From assembly GCF_900634625.1 (NCBI RefSeq), contig NC_041039.1, positions 13,139,006 to 13,203,005 on the forward strand: a stretch of DNA of 64,000 nt, read 5' to 3'. Positions 12,704 through 24,178 of the stretch are shown one piece after another; positions within the stretch are counted from its first letter, which is position 1, and each line of letters begins with the position of its first letter. The position numbers were made by a program, and so were the translations under genes. Below the pieces are notes generated by a model that was not told where the DNA came from, made no database searches, and saw only the letters and a list, made by a program, of their open reading frames with translations. This DNA comes from Parambassis ranga (Eukaryota > Chordata > Actinopteri > Ambassidae).

Positions 12704-14118
12704 TCATTGACGAGCTCTGGCAAAGGCCTCACGTAGCCACAGAGAGTCCTCGTACAGCCTCGGGTCGCCCATGAACTCCACTGTGCGTTTGTATAAGTAG
12801 TAGTACAACACAGCCACTGTTAACAAGAAGTGCAGTCAGCTTACTAGGTGAAAACTGGATAAATGTGATGGAAAATGTGCCTCTTAATAAATCCACCCAT
12901 CCTCACCTGTTCTCTGGAAAACAAAAAGAGCTTGTAGACCATCTGTCCAAACAAAATGGTTTGACTTGAGCCATCTTAGGTTCTAGGGGAAAAAAAAATA
13001 CTTGTGAATGAATGATCGATAAATATAGGTAACAAGTATCAGATTTACCAATTCAGTTTGTACATACATGGCATTCAGTCAGATATATATTCAGATATAA
13101 GTTTGAATTTGTACACATCTGTGTAACAAAACATACCAACACCCAGCAGTGGAAACAGATGCTGAGGGTCAGGTAAAGAGTGGAGAATATCAGCAGCGCC
13201 CTGAATCTCTCCAGTAGCAGGGACACCAGGCCGACCTGGAACACGTAGGTGTTGAACATCATCAAGAGGATGATGATCACGTTGAACAAGATGGCAATGT
13301 CCTGGATGCTGCAAACAGAATTTGTAACCGTTTACTTGCTGCATTAGTTTCTGTTGCAAGCAAATAGTGACGAGGACTGCAGTTTGTGTCAGACAGAGAG
13401 CAGTGTGACCAAAAACACAAGCAGATTTGACCGTGTCAAAACGAGGGACACAAAGCATGTTTTCCAAGTTTCATGTAAAGTGCATGTAAAGCTTTTAGCT
13501 TTTATGAGTACATAATACTTAACAATTTCCCCTGCAGGATCTATCTATCTATCTAAAATACTTTATTCATTCCAGTGAAAATTCCCAGCTTGGGATGAAT
13601 AAAGTATTTTCTATTCTATTCTATTCTAATAAATTCTTGTGTTGACTAGTTGAGTGAGAGGATTTCTTCAAAAGGCTCCTTTACTTTTGTCAATCATCAA
13701 AAAGCTGAGGTTTTTCTGCCAACATTAGAAATATTAGTATGACCACTGACCCCACACCATACAAACAAAACTACTGCTGATCAGAAAGGATTAATCCACT
13801 AAATTTACAGATGTTAAGCCTGTGTCTTTAAAATACCCAATGTTACTATAATCCCCAAATCCTAACGACTTCAAGTTATGTAATATAATTAAGTATACTA
13901 CTCATTATTACTACTGTTGAAACCCACTCATGTTTGGTAATTGTTCACTTGACAAATCACAGGTGCAGTCTGTAAAAAGTTGTGACTCACATGAAAAGCA
14001 CAAGTTGAATGACAGCAGCTCCCCTCAGCAGTTCACTGAAGGAGTTGACAAAGAGGTCATAGGCTAACAGTGTCAGCTGGATCAGCAGCACCAGTGAATA
14101 GTTGCCAGTCTGGAGCAT
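12704..14118 (-). CDS. tmem138: Transmembrane protein 138, ciliary
   Basis: Four-pass membrane protein required for ciliogenesis and transition-zone trafficking; the human gene is mutated in Joubert syndrome. Minus-strand exons: 13991-14118 (start ATG, MLQTGNYSLVLLIQL), 13137-13308, 12907-12982 and 12704-12816, giving 162 aa, the same as human. Motifs shared with the family include LAYDLFVNSFSELL, IIQDIAILFNVIIILLMMFN, NLRWLKSNHFVWTDGLQ and GDPRLYEDSLWLREAF. An untranslated part of the first exon extends to 14131 before a likely upstream 5' UTR intron. In mammals TMEM138 sits beside TMEM216; that gene is absent from this window. Confidence 0.95.
13539..13628. repeat. Palindromic retroelement-tail repeat with tetra- and pentanucleotide flanks
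   Basis: Inside tmem138 intron 2. A CTAT run (13539-13555) meets a 20-bp arm AAAATACTTTATTCATTCCA (13555-13574). After a 16-bp loop comes the near-exact complement (13591-13610, one mismatch), then a CTATT run (13611-13628). 'Gggatgaataaagta' followed by a short tandem repeat is typical of the 3' tail of fish LINE/SINE elements, so this looks like two such tails joined head to head. Confidence 0.55.
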
Positions 14119-14131
14119 CTTCAGGTTGATC

Positions 14132-17054
14132 CTACAAACCAACAAGCTTCAAAGTTTATTCTCCTCCTTTCCTCTGCCCGTCAGATCCAGGTGTTTGATG
14201 GTGACACAGATCTATTTGGTCAGTATTCACTGCCTCCATACTCCAGTACAAAAACGCTAGAAGACATTCATATGAATGGTCCACTCACACGGTCCACTCT
14301 GGTTGTCTTCACTCCTGTCTGTTCCAAAAACGTTTGTTGTCCCCCATAAAAAAAAACAATTTTTAGTCTTTCCAGGAAAGCAGATGAAATGTGTTTGATC
14401 TTGTCATATGTTGCATTTTGAAATCTTCTGTGAGGAGAATACAGTCACCTCATTCCCAGCATCACCTGCAAAGAAGAAGAATTCAAACAGGACCATCACC
14501 AAACAGTAGCCATCTCCAGAGCAGATGAGGAGGACGGGTTGATGTAACGCCTGTCTCAGAGAGCTAAATTAGTAATAGATCTCGCCATGAAGTGCCAACG
14601 TGATCATGCTGTTACATAGACAAGGTATTGAAAGGTAACGGATGGGATTATAGACCTTAACTCACCCAGCCACCACCTCGTTTTGTTGTTCTTGTGATTC
14701 ACCCCCTCTTTCCGCTCACCTTTCTAATCTACCTAACATGGTAGCCTTCCATATCATTGTTTAGTCCTGGCTGTGGATAATCTGGCAGACGGATGCTAGA
14801 GTTGCTGCTGGATTATTACCACAACAAATCACCCCGGTGAGACTGGCGTAGCTCAGATTTAAACTTCGATGAACTCCCTCCCGATCACGTTCGCTAGATT
14901 AGCCACTACAACAACATTGATGTAACTCCTTTCACCGTTCACATGTTAACAAACACGTACTTACAAGATGCAAAGGGAACAAACACCTCTTAGTCAGTTT
15001 AAATATCACATCTCTACTTGTTTCGTCGCAAACAAAGCTTCCAGGCGTCCACTGCTGTTTTTAGCGGTAACGTGTGTATTTCCGTATATTCCATGGTAAC
15101 GCCGCTCCTTACCGTAATATAGTGCGTAGAAGTTCTCTGTGTTACCGCAAATCAACGTGTCCCCAGGAAGGTACAGAGTCATTTGCGTGAAAATCTTTTA
15201 TATGTTCGTTTATTTAATAGAAAAAGCCCCTATTCGTGACTGAACGAACTACTTAATGCAAGTTATAACAATCGGTAAAACAATTTAGTGGAGGACGTCA
15301 CATTTAGGCATTACGGTAACAATCGCCAGCACTTGGTCGTTACTGCCACCTAGCGGCTGCAGCGAGTATTAGCCTGAGTAATTGTGAGGTGATCAAAGGT
15401 AGTGGACACCTGCGTCCAACTCAGCGGTAGGTGAGTAGTGAAAGTTTCGCTAAACTGAAAAACAATGCAGTAATACGATTTATTTAGAAATAGTAGGACT
15501 GTGTACGTGCACATATCTCTGCTGTTGTAAGTCAACAAGCGTCTGTTTGCTCCGTGTTGCGTTCCTTTAATAATTAATGTGCGTTCCTCCATTCTGCTGG
15601 TTTTGGTTTACTCAGCTTGAGACATCACTCTGGGCGTTTGTAGCTATTAAATTTATTGTCGACTGGCGCTGGGTAAAGGTGTCGCAGATAATCTGCCCTT
15701 TACAACCTAAACTTGTTTTTTTTAATTATTTGAGGTGTTATTCTTTCTTAAGCAACATATGTTAGTTAACCCACACAGACGGACAGAATAAGGTGTTATG
15801 TTGACTAAGTGAGAGCATATTACATTTGCATGACACCGACATAGAAGTGTGTTAAGTGTGTTTAAGTTTATTTGACCTTTGGCGTGGCTGCTGGCTTATT
15901 GTGAGTCTGGCTTAACACAAAATCCTCTACATACAGTGTTTACACAGGTCTCTTATCTGGAATACTGTTATATCTCTTGTGTTACTTTTAGAAGTGCTTC
16001 ATAGATCAGCAGCAGGATATTTTACTACTATAATCAGGACAGGTTTTTATGCCTTCATAGATAACAAGACTGAAGAGTGGTGGCAAAGTATGATTTTAGT
16101 TTAGTGTGCATTTCAGCATGACTAGCTGCAGAATTATATTCTTTCCACTTAAGTTTGGGAACAGTTGTAGTTGTGTGGATATGAAAATATTTATAATTTA
16201 TGCTCATATAATCTTTATGTGTGAGTGTAACATCCTCTAACTCTAAGATTGATAGTGTTTCCATCATAAATCACAGCTTTATAGAGACACAGAGTCATAT
16301 TTTACCTCCATAGATCTGAAAAGTAAAATTTGTTTGCAGTTGTCGTTGGTTTGACAATGCAAACAACTGCAAATGTTTTATTTGCATGTCCTCCTCCATA
16401 GCTATCTTCCCTCCCCTTTAAATACACAGCACATGTCACCATCCTGGTTTTTTATTCTTTATACATCCTGGTACATCACATGCTTTTCTTCATCTAAACA
16501 AACAGTGTGGACAGCAACCTGTGAATGTGTATGACATATCTGTCTTTAGGAAAAAATGAAGAACAAGTATACCTCTATAACGTTTTTTACACAGGATTCC
16601 TAAAACAGTTATAAAATGTAGTGTAGACATGGCTGACAGGTGATCACAGCAGCTGGAGATAATGTCAGTACTCACAGTAGTTAGTTTGCTCAGCACCTCA
16701 TGTTTGACAAGGGAGGACCTGTATGGCCTGCTTCTCACAGTGTTTTAATTCACTGAGCAGACTCAGAATGTCCTTAAATTCTCTTTAGTTTACGGAAAAG
16801 CATGTTTTTCTGATTTTGTCACTGACTGGTATAAATACTTTTTAGCACTGTTGATATACTGTATTAAAGGTAGTAATTTGGGCAGCCTTTCTGACAGGGA
16901 GCCAGTGGTTCCAGTTTAAAAATGGCTGGTAATGTTCTCAATATAGTGCCACACTTGCATCTACTCTAAACTGAGCACTATCCTGAAGATACTTAACTAT
17001 GAGTTTGACATGTATCCATTATGGTTACGCAAAACCGTCTGCCTTTCTACAGCA
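14132..17054. promoter_or_regulatory. Intergenic region between divergent tmem138 and cracr2b
   Basis: About 2.9 kb with no coding exon recognised. It should contain tmem138 5' UTR exons and promoter (GC-richer stretch about 14.8-15.15 kb) and 5' UTR exons of cracr2b, since TTTCTACAG just before the cracr2b ATG looks like a splice acceptor. A CTCF-core-like motif lies on the minus strand at 15343-15356 (CTGCCACCTAGCGG on plus). Confidence 0.45.
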
Positions 17055-20000
17055 ATGTCGAAGTGGCTGAATGATGGCGAGGTGCTGGTGGGTCAGGGCA
17101 GCGGTGAAGCTGTACCACTGAGCCCCAGACTGTGGAACCTACCAGCTGGGAGCCCCAGGTCAGGCCAAAGACGCAGTCCACTGGCCTCACCACGTGCCAG
17201 GGAAGCAGCGCAGTTAAGTCCGCAAGCAGAGACCATGGGGAAGGCCAAAGAGCTGTTTGTGCTCTGTGACAAAGAGGGAAAAGGGTTCATCACAAAAATG
17301 GACATGCAGGTAAGCAGCAGATGTGGTGGAGTGCCAGCATTTAGTCTGATTGTGCACAGTTGAACTCTCTGTTGTCTCCTACCCAGAGGCTCCAGGAGGA
17401 GTTGCCACTGTCTCCTGAACAGCTGGAGACGGTGTTCGAGAGTCTGGATCGAGAGAGCAATGGATTCCTCACTCCTCATGAGTTCAACACAGGACTTGGT
17501 GAGTGACTGTAAACTTATGGGGACTTAATTATAACACATAAACTAATTCTTTTCTGTGGTGCAGGTGAGTTGGTGGGGCTGGAGGTGACGGATGAGCTTA
17601 GTCAGGATGAAGCAGAAGATGATGCGGACGAGGTGGACTGGTCCCAGGACCCCACTGCAGTCAGATTTGTCAATATAATAATGGAGCTTGGTGCTGACAA
17701 ACTTTTCAAAGAGTAAGATGCTACAAAAGATTTGATGTGTTTAACTTGCATGAAGATTGAATTTCTGTGTTAACTTCTTCAGATTAAAGGTAGGGTAGGA
17801 GATTTCATTCGGATGCACTTTGTTAAATTAGTGTAACTTCTCTTTACAGTCCGATAGCAACCAGTTAGTTCGGCAGTTTCCCACTAAAACGAAGAATATT
17901 AAACCAGAGAGGTACGTGCATGATGTACGAAGTCACAGACCGCAGCTCGTCTTTAGGTAATGTGCGTCCATGTGATTGGGAGGCATGGCTTCGGGTGAGC
18001 TCCGAGAGAAAGGGGGTGTGTTTACTTTCGAAGTCTGGCTGACTCTCACTGAGTTTTCAAAATCTCCTACCCTACCTTTAATACTATACTCAGTGACTCC
18101 AAGCTTGAAGATGGAAGAAGAAAATAACCGCTTCCATTTAACAGTTGTTGTGTTGTGTATTCAGTCAGCAGGAGCTCTGTTCTCTGTTGTGTGAGGTCCA
18201 GAGAGACAGACCTGAGCTGCTGAGCATCCTGGAGGGCATCTTAGTCCAGGCAGTGTCCTATTTGCAGGACACCATCAGAGAAAGAGACAGTCTGGAGCAA
18301 ACGCTACGCAGGTAGCAGTACTCCTACCCTACATTATTGCTGTTAGGTAAGTGTTTTATCCTAAAGAGTCCCTAATAAATTAAATCCTGTTTGATTGGTT
18401 GTGTTTCAGACGAGACAGTGAACATGATCAGGTTGTTCGATCCATATATGAAGAAATGGAAAACCAGATCAGAGAGGAGAGAGAGAAGCGCCTGGCTGAG
18501 GTAAAGACATGTCCACCTTAGTGCAGCTGTTGTGCCATTTAACAAGATTGATTCTTTAATAAATTTATTATGAAATGAAGGACAGCTTTAAATCCAAGCA
18601 AAGAGGGCAACAGCTGGAGGAGGAGCTGAGGATGCGGGAACAAGAGTTGGAGAATACACTGAGCAAACACAAAGAGGTAGCCATCCAAATCTGACTGATG
18701 TTGGTTCTGAAAGATGATAGAGCTTCACATTAATGTGACCTGCTGTTGTTTTCAGTTTGAGTCGAAAATCCGGCAGCTGAGTTGTGAACAGACTAACATC
18801 ACGAAGCAGAACCAGCAGCTGCGCAGCCTCAACGTCCAGTTACAGGAGCAGGTGGAGAGCAGCCGGGAGCAGCTGCAGGCTGCACTGACTCAACTCAACG
18901 TGCTGCAGAGCCATGCTGCAGAGGAACAAGTGTCCAGACAGAGGTGAGCCAACAAACACTTTACTCTTTATTGTCAGAATATTCTGATAAAAAGAGAGAA
19001 AAGGAATAACTACCGCTGGAGAAAACAGAGCACATAACGTCCTGTGATTTCTCTCTTTAGTCACAGACGGGCTGGCTGAAAACATTCTTTTGATCAAGAC
19101 CTTAAAAATGTTACCATGACCAAAGTGAAATGAAATAAAAACATTTTCTCATGTCAAAAGACTTAAAAAAAGAACTATAAAGGATTCTCAATAGCTGATG
19201 TGACTTTATTTGCGGAAGCATTTTAAAGTCTGTATATTTCAGTAGTTCAAAACCGTAAAACAAATTAAACAAAACAAAAAATTAACACCATATTTGCAAC
19301 ACAAAAGCCCCAAGCTCTTCTACTTTAACAGCCATTAGTATCACCCAGCAGCTGCACGACCTTAGCTTATGTCAGATTTTACAAAACAGTTGGTAGCTTT
19401 GTCCACAACGGCAAATATCACCACACTCATGCCTAAACAGTATTTGTTTGCTTCACTCTAGAAATGTGATGAAGGTGTCAAGAAACATGAAGAAGGAGAA
19501 GGAGAGTCTCTTGAGACAACTGGAGATACTAAGGTGAGTTTAAACACTTTCCTTCACATTTTATAGGTCAAAACGGTAACTCTAAAAGAATCAATGCAAC
19601 AGAATTATGTTTGATTTTATTTGAGGAAGAATAAATAAAAGTCTCTGTTTTTTTAGGGACATGAACAGACGACTGCGAGATGAGAAAGATGCCCAGCAGT
19701 CTCAGAAGAGGGTTAGTCACAGAGACTCTGTCCTTCCTCCTATGCCTTTAACTTATTACCTGAGTGAAGACCTTTGTACTCCATGGACACAGCAGACTTA
19801 TCCACCCTAAGCTAAGGAATAGCTTCATGCTGCACTCCAGCCACTGGACAATGGTTATTTATATAGGCAGCTGGTATTGATTAATGTCACTGACACAGTT
19901 CTTACTTTTCTGTGTGTTCAGTGAAGGATTTGCTTGGCTCGAAGAAAGAGTGTATATATATGTTAAATGAAGACTTATATTGTACATTGTACTATTTATG

Positions 20001-22965
20001 CTAGGTTAACTAAAGTAGGTCAGTGCATAGCAAACTAAATATTATATATTACAGTTAGCAGGTTAGCATTAATCTTATAAATAAATCAGTACAAACACTT
20101 TTTTGCCAAAACCTTTCACTGTAGTTAGCTTTATTAACTGCTCTGTTGGTTGTTTCTGGAAAAAAACATGAGGGGGCGTAACCTAAGCAAAAAGGATAAC
20201 ATCTAGCAGATTGATGTATGATTAACAATGTCCCCGCCTACATCTAAACACTTTCATTACCTTTATTAGGAGTCAGCCTCCTGAAACTGCAGAAAGTGGT
20301 CAACAACACATGACATCATGACCCCTGTTAAAATGTTACTGTTGAGCTTCTTCTTCGTCCTGGGTAGGAGGCGCTTATCTGACTGTGCCAAATCAGGTGA
20401 AAAGGGGTTTTGTGTCAGGAGCTCAGTATAGTCGGCTCCTGTAATAGTGTGACTCTCATCTCCTTTTGTGACCAAGGTAGCAGATAGCTGCACAAAGTCC
20501 CATGCTGCTTACTCAGATGGTTCTTTAAAGCTTCAGTTCTGTACCTCACACTCGCAATGAGAGCTCATCCTGTCCCTTAAACCACATATTTATTCAAGAA
20601 ACTGGCCCTAACATCAAAGTGAACAAAGCCCTGTTGGTTATTTCTTTTTTTTTATTACTGTAAGTGTATAAGGTGTGTATGTTTAATTACTTGGCAAGAA
20701 AATAAATACTGTATATGAACTGAATTACTGTTTTTTAAATGTACAAAAGACACTGTGTTATTTCACTGGATTCTTGCCTTTGGCTGGGGACAAAAACACA
20801 ATCTCAACACTTATTTCTTCTGCCTCATTTTCCACAAATATTTTTAGAGTCCAAAAGTCAGAAAGCCTTTGCAGAAGAAAGGGTCAGTCATAGGTAACTA
20901 CTTACTGCAGGACAAGCCATTGAAAAGGTTTGTATGACTGTCTGCATGCTTTTGTCATTTTTGTGGCAGATGGCCACAGCTGGAGCTACTAATTTTGTGT
21001 GTTCGTTGATTCTGAAGACAGCTGAGCTCTTCTGATGAGCTGGAGCAGGACAAAAAGAAAGCGGTGACAAATTCATCCAAGGCACCCCAACCATCATGTA
21101 GAGTCAGGGATGAAAGTGTTGAACAAACCCAAACAAAGGTAAAAAATTAAACACTCAAATTAGCGGCTACAGTGCTTTCTGGCAGGATCATGGTCCCTCC
21201 TACATTCATAAAAAATATAATGAAGTATCAGACTGATACCATAATGTAATGTTTGGTTCCTTTACCTGGATTTTAGAGCAGAGTTGTCAGTCCTCAACAA
21301 GTGTTCAAGGTTGTATTTCTGGGTAACTCAGGAGTTGGTAAGAGCTCTTTCATCCAGCACTACTGCACAGGAACCTTGTACAGTGAAATGAGTGCTACTG
21401 TTGGTAGGTGTTTTAACCATTCTTTTCATAACAATGCTTCACTATATCTGACTAAAGGGACACGAGGCCTTGTTGTTTTTAGGTGTAGATTTTCAGATGA
21501 AGACTTTAACTGTGGACTCGAGCCCCATAACTCTGCAGCTCTGGGACACTGCAGGCCAGGAGAGGTCAGACGTGCAGCTGCACAGATACCAGGAATTCAT
21601 TTGATGCTTGTTAACTGTTTGCTTTGTTTTGTTTTTTTGGTGGATGAAGGTATCGCAGCATTACTGAGCAGTACTACCGGAAGGCTGATGGTGTCCTCGC
21701 CATGTATGACGTAACTGACTCGGCCTCCTTCACTGCAGTGAGAGGATGGGTGGACTGCGTCAAGGTGAGCAGGTGAAGGGTTCTTGGGTGTTTGCATGTA
21801 AAACAAACAAAAGAGGTGGTGACGCCGTAGTGATTTAATTCACCCTGCTGTGTCTCCTTTAATATAAAACTGTGATGTCTCCCAGGAGAAGATGTGTGAA
21901 AGTGCGGTGCTGATGCTGCTGGGAAACAAGCTGGATTTGGTGAACAGTCACAGCAGAGGGGTGACCACAGAGGAGGGGCAGAGGCTGGCAGAGGTGAGCA
22001 GGCATTTGAATATTCAAACAGCTTTCTACATTGATTTACTCAGAAAAACCCAGCTAGGACAGGAAACACATAAAATAAAGAGATAATGTTACTCCTTGGT
22101 TTATACAGCGGAACCAGGCTTTGTTTTATGAGTGCAGTGCAAAGACTGGATGCAACATGGAGGAGCTGATGACACACCTGGCTGGGTATGACACCACTTT
22201 TCATTGCCATCACTTCATCTACAAACTGCAGAATGTTTGAACTTGCAGTGTTGTATTAGCACACAAAGCAAACAAAGCTCTAGTCAGTCTAGCTTCCCAA
22301 AGGTCATGAAGGTCAGTTTTTGATGGAACCTTTACAGTAGAGGGGCCCAAAGTCTTTTCTATGAGGGGCCAGAAGCAGGAGAACTGAGGGACAAATATAA
22401 ATACTTCTCATTATAATAACGAGGGTCACTCTGAGATTCAGGTTCAGATTTCTTTATTATCACTTCCTGTATCGCATAGAATTATGTGGGAGTGAGAAAC
22501 ATTTCTCCACCAGTCTGTTGGTTCTAGTCTTTGAGTATAAAATCTCAAGCTGGAAATCAGACTTCTCTTTTTGAATGTGTATGTATGTTTTATCTGTGCC
22601 TTGTTCTTAATATTGACTAGCATGAAAATGAACTTTTCTATCAAGTTAATTTACTTTTAAAATGCGATTATTAAATATTGATTCATTTCAAAATAAGAGG
22701 AGAAGTAGCAGGAGCTTTTAAATGTCTTAATGGGCCAAACCAATGGTCTCAGATTGTTTTAATTTGAATAGTTTTAGTCACTATAATTTTTTTAATGTTT
22801 CACAGCCTTAGTAACGTTAGCTTCACAGACATTATGATTTGTGTGTCTCATTCATTTCTGTTTGATTTTTTTCCTTGTAGGATGCTTGTTACGCAGCATG
22901 ATCGACAATGTAATGATGCTCTTTTACTGAGTGTGGACACAACTAAAAGAGGTTGTTGTGCATAA
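17055..22965 (+). CDS. cracr2b: CRAC channel regulator 2B with C-terminal Rab GTPase domain
   Basis: EF-hand, coiled-coil and Rab-type large GTPase, 652 aa as modelled. Exons: 17055-17309, 17387-17498, 17565-17712, 18165-18311, 18410-18500, 18581-18676, 18756-18943, 19462-19533, 19657-19711, 20848-20927, 21018-21138, 21277-21403, 21483-21564, 21650-21764, 21886-21993, 22109-22185, 22881-22965. Two EF-hand loops (DKEGKGFIT, DRESNGFLT) precede a long coiled coil with SRNMKKEKESLLRQLEILR, which matches CRACR2B best. The Rab domain has GNSGVGKSS, WDTAGQER, NKLD and ECSAKTG intact, and the protein ends RGCCA, a possible prenylation tail. Family role: Ca2+-dependent regulation of ORAI/STIM calcium entry and vesicle traffic. 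Neighbour cd151 matches the human CRACR2B-CD151 order. Human CRACR2B lacks the GTPase part. rab44 or cracr2a are less likely. Poly(A) signal at 23101-23106. Confidence 0.88.
17784..18081. mobile_element. TTAA-flanked MITE, short copy
   Basis: A 298-bp element in cracr2b intron 3. Its ends are perfect 22-bp inverted repeats including TTAA at each outer edge (TTAAAGGTAGGGTAGGAGAT inward). TTAA at both ends suggests a piggyBac-type target duplication. A second, longer copy lies at 42376-42764. No coding capacity. Confidence 0.8.
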
Positions 22966-24178
22966 ACTCCCAGGTGTTGCAGCTGTTGTTCTGAGGAGCA
23001 GTGTTCCAACACTGACAATACAAACAGTGCTATTTTTATGTTAGTTTACTGAGGATCCATAGCACTTGCCTATGTTGATACTTATCTTTTCAATACAACC
23101 AATAAAAAGCTGTTCTTGTAATTGCCTTTTTTCAAATAACTGAACAATGTTCTGTAAGAAACTCTGTTGTTTGAGCTCATGAGGAACCAGCTGGGGGCAG
23201 ACGTGCACTCTGTACAGCCTGCTGAGGGGCGAGCTGTCTGCTGTGCCAAAAGAGGACAGACACTCAGACGCTTGGGTCGGAGGCTCGGGTCTGACTGTCA
23301 GCTGAGAACTTGCACTGTTGCAGTTAACCTTCAAAGACAGCAGCACATTGACACAGGGGTTAGTGGGATCTGGGAAGACGTTACCCCGATAATCTACATC
23401 ATTTGGGGGGGCCACCATCTAAAATCAGGTAGGAGTATTTTGGTCCGAGAGCAAGTTTTTCCATGACACAATGAGTTAAAAATAACTCTGAATATCACCA
23501 TTAACATTTTTTTTTTAGTCATGTTTGCACACTGTCTTAAAAGCTCATCCTCATGAGCTCATGAACTAATGTCTTTAATGAGTAATTATTTTCTATCTGC
23601 TCTCCCTTTATCCTTTTTATTTGTTTATGTTTAGACATTTAAAATCAACCTTTCCCATGATGCTCTGGGTCCTCTCTAAAAATAGGAGCAGAGGAAAGTT
23701 CAGTTTAGGTTAAAATCATCAGGCACGAAGTCAAGAGAATGAGAGAGACAGTGGAGAGTGTGGAGAAGCGCATAAGTTACTGAGATAGTTAAGATATATC
23801 AGTCTGCTGGAGACCGTGTGACACCAGTTGTTAAGTATGCTTTCCCCACAACATATTTGATTACATCTGTGAGTCATACGAACTTGATGCAAGTTTAAAA
23901 TTCACACTCACACACACACACTCACACGCGCAATGTACCGGTACTATACTTGATAGATGTGACATGCAAAGTCTATACTATTTGCTGCATTGGTTCTTAG
24001 AACCAAAGTGGTGAGGAAATTATATTCATATTCATATAAACATATATTTAGACTATGACTAAAAACAGTTAAAGTTGATTGATAATAATCTGTTAGAAAG
24101 TCTCAGAGCAGCCTGTGTTGTGTCTCTGTTGTGTCATTTTTTTCTGTCAGCTTATAGACACGTCCTTTTCTGTCCAGA
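22966..24178. other. cracr2b 3' UTR, intergenic region and cd151 5' UTR
   Basis: The cracr2b poly(A) signal AATAAA is at 23101-23106. The rest holds no recognised coding exon. A CA-rich microsatellite lies at 23901-23931. A cd151 5' UTR exon or promoter probably lies around 23.65-23.85 kb, but I cannot place it. Confidence 0.45.
23901..23931. repeat. CA-rich microsatellite
   Basis: Imperfect (CA)n tract, interrupted by CTCA and CGCG, upstream of cd151. Confidence 0.7.

Noticed and set aside
23041..23466. Overlapping open frames on both strands downstream of cracr2b
   Set aside because: They overlap the cracr2b 3' UTR and poly(A) signal, show no domain, and look like chance frames.
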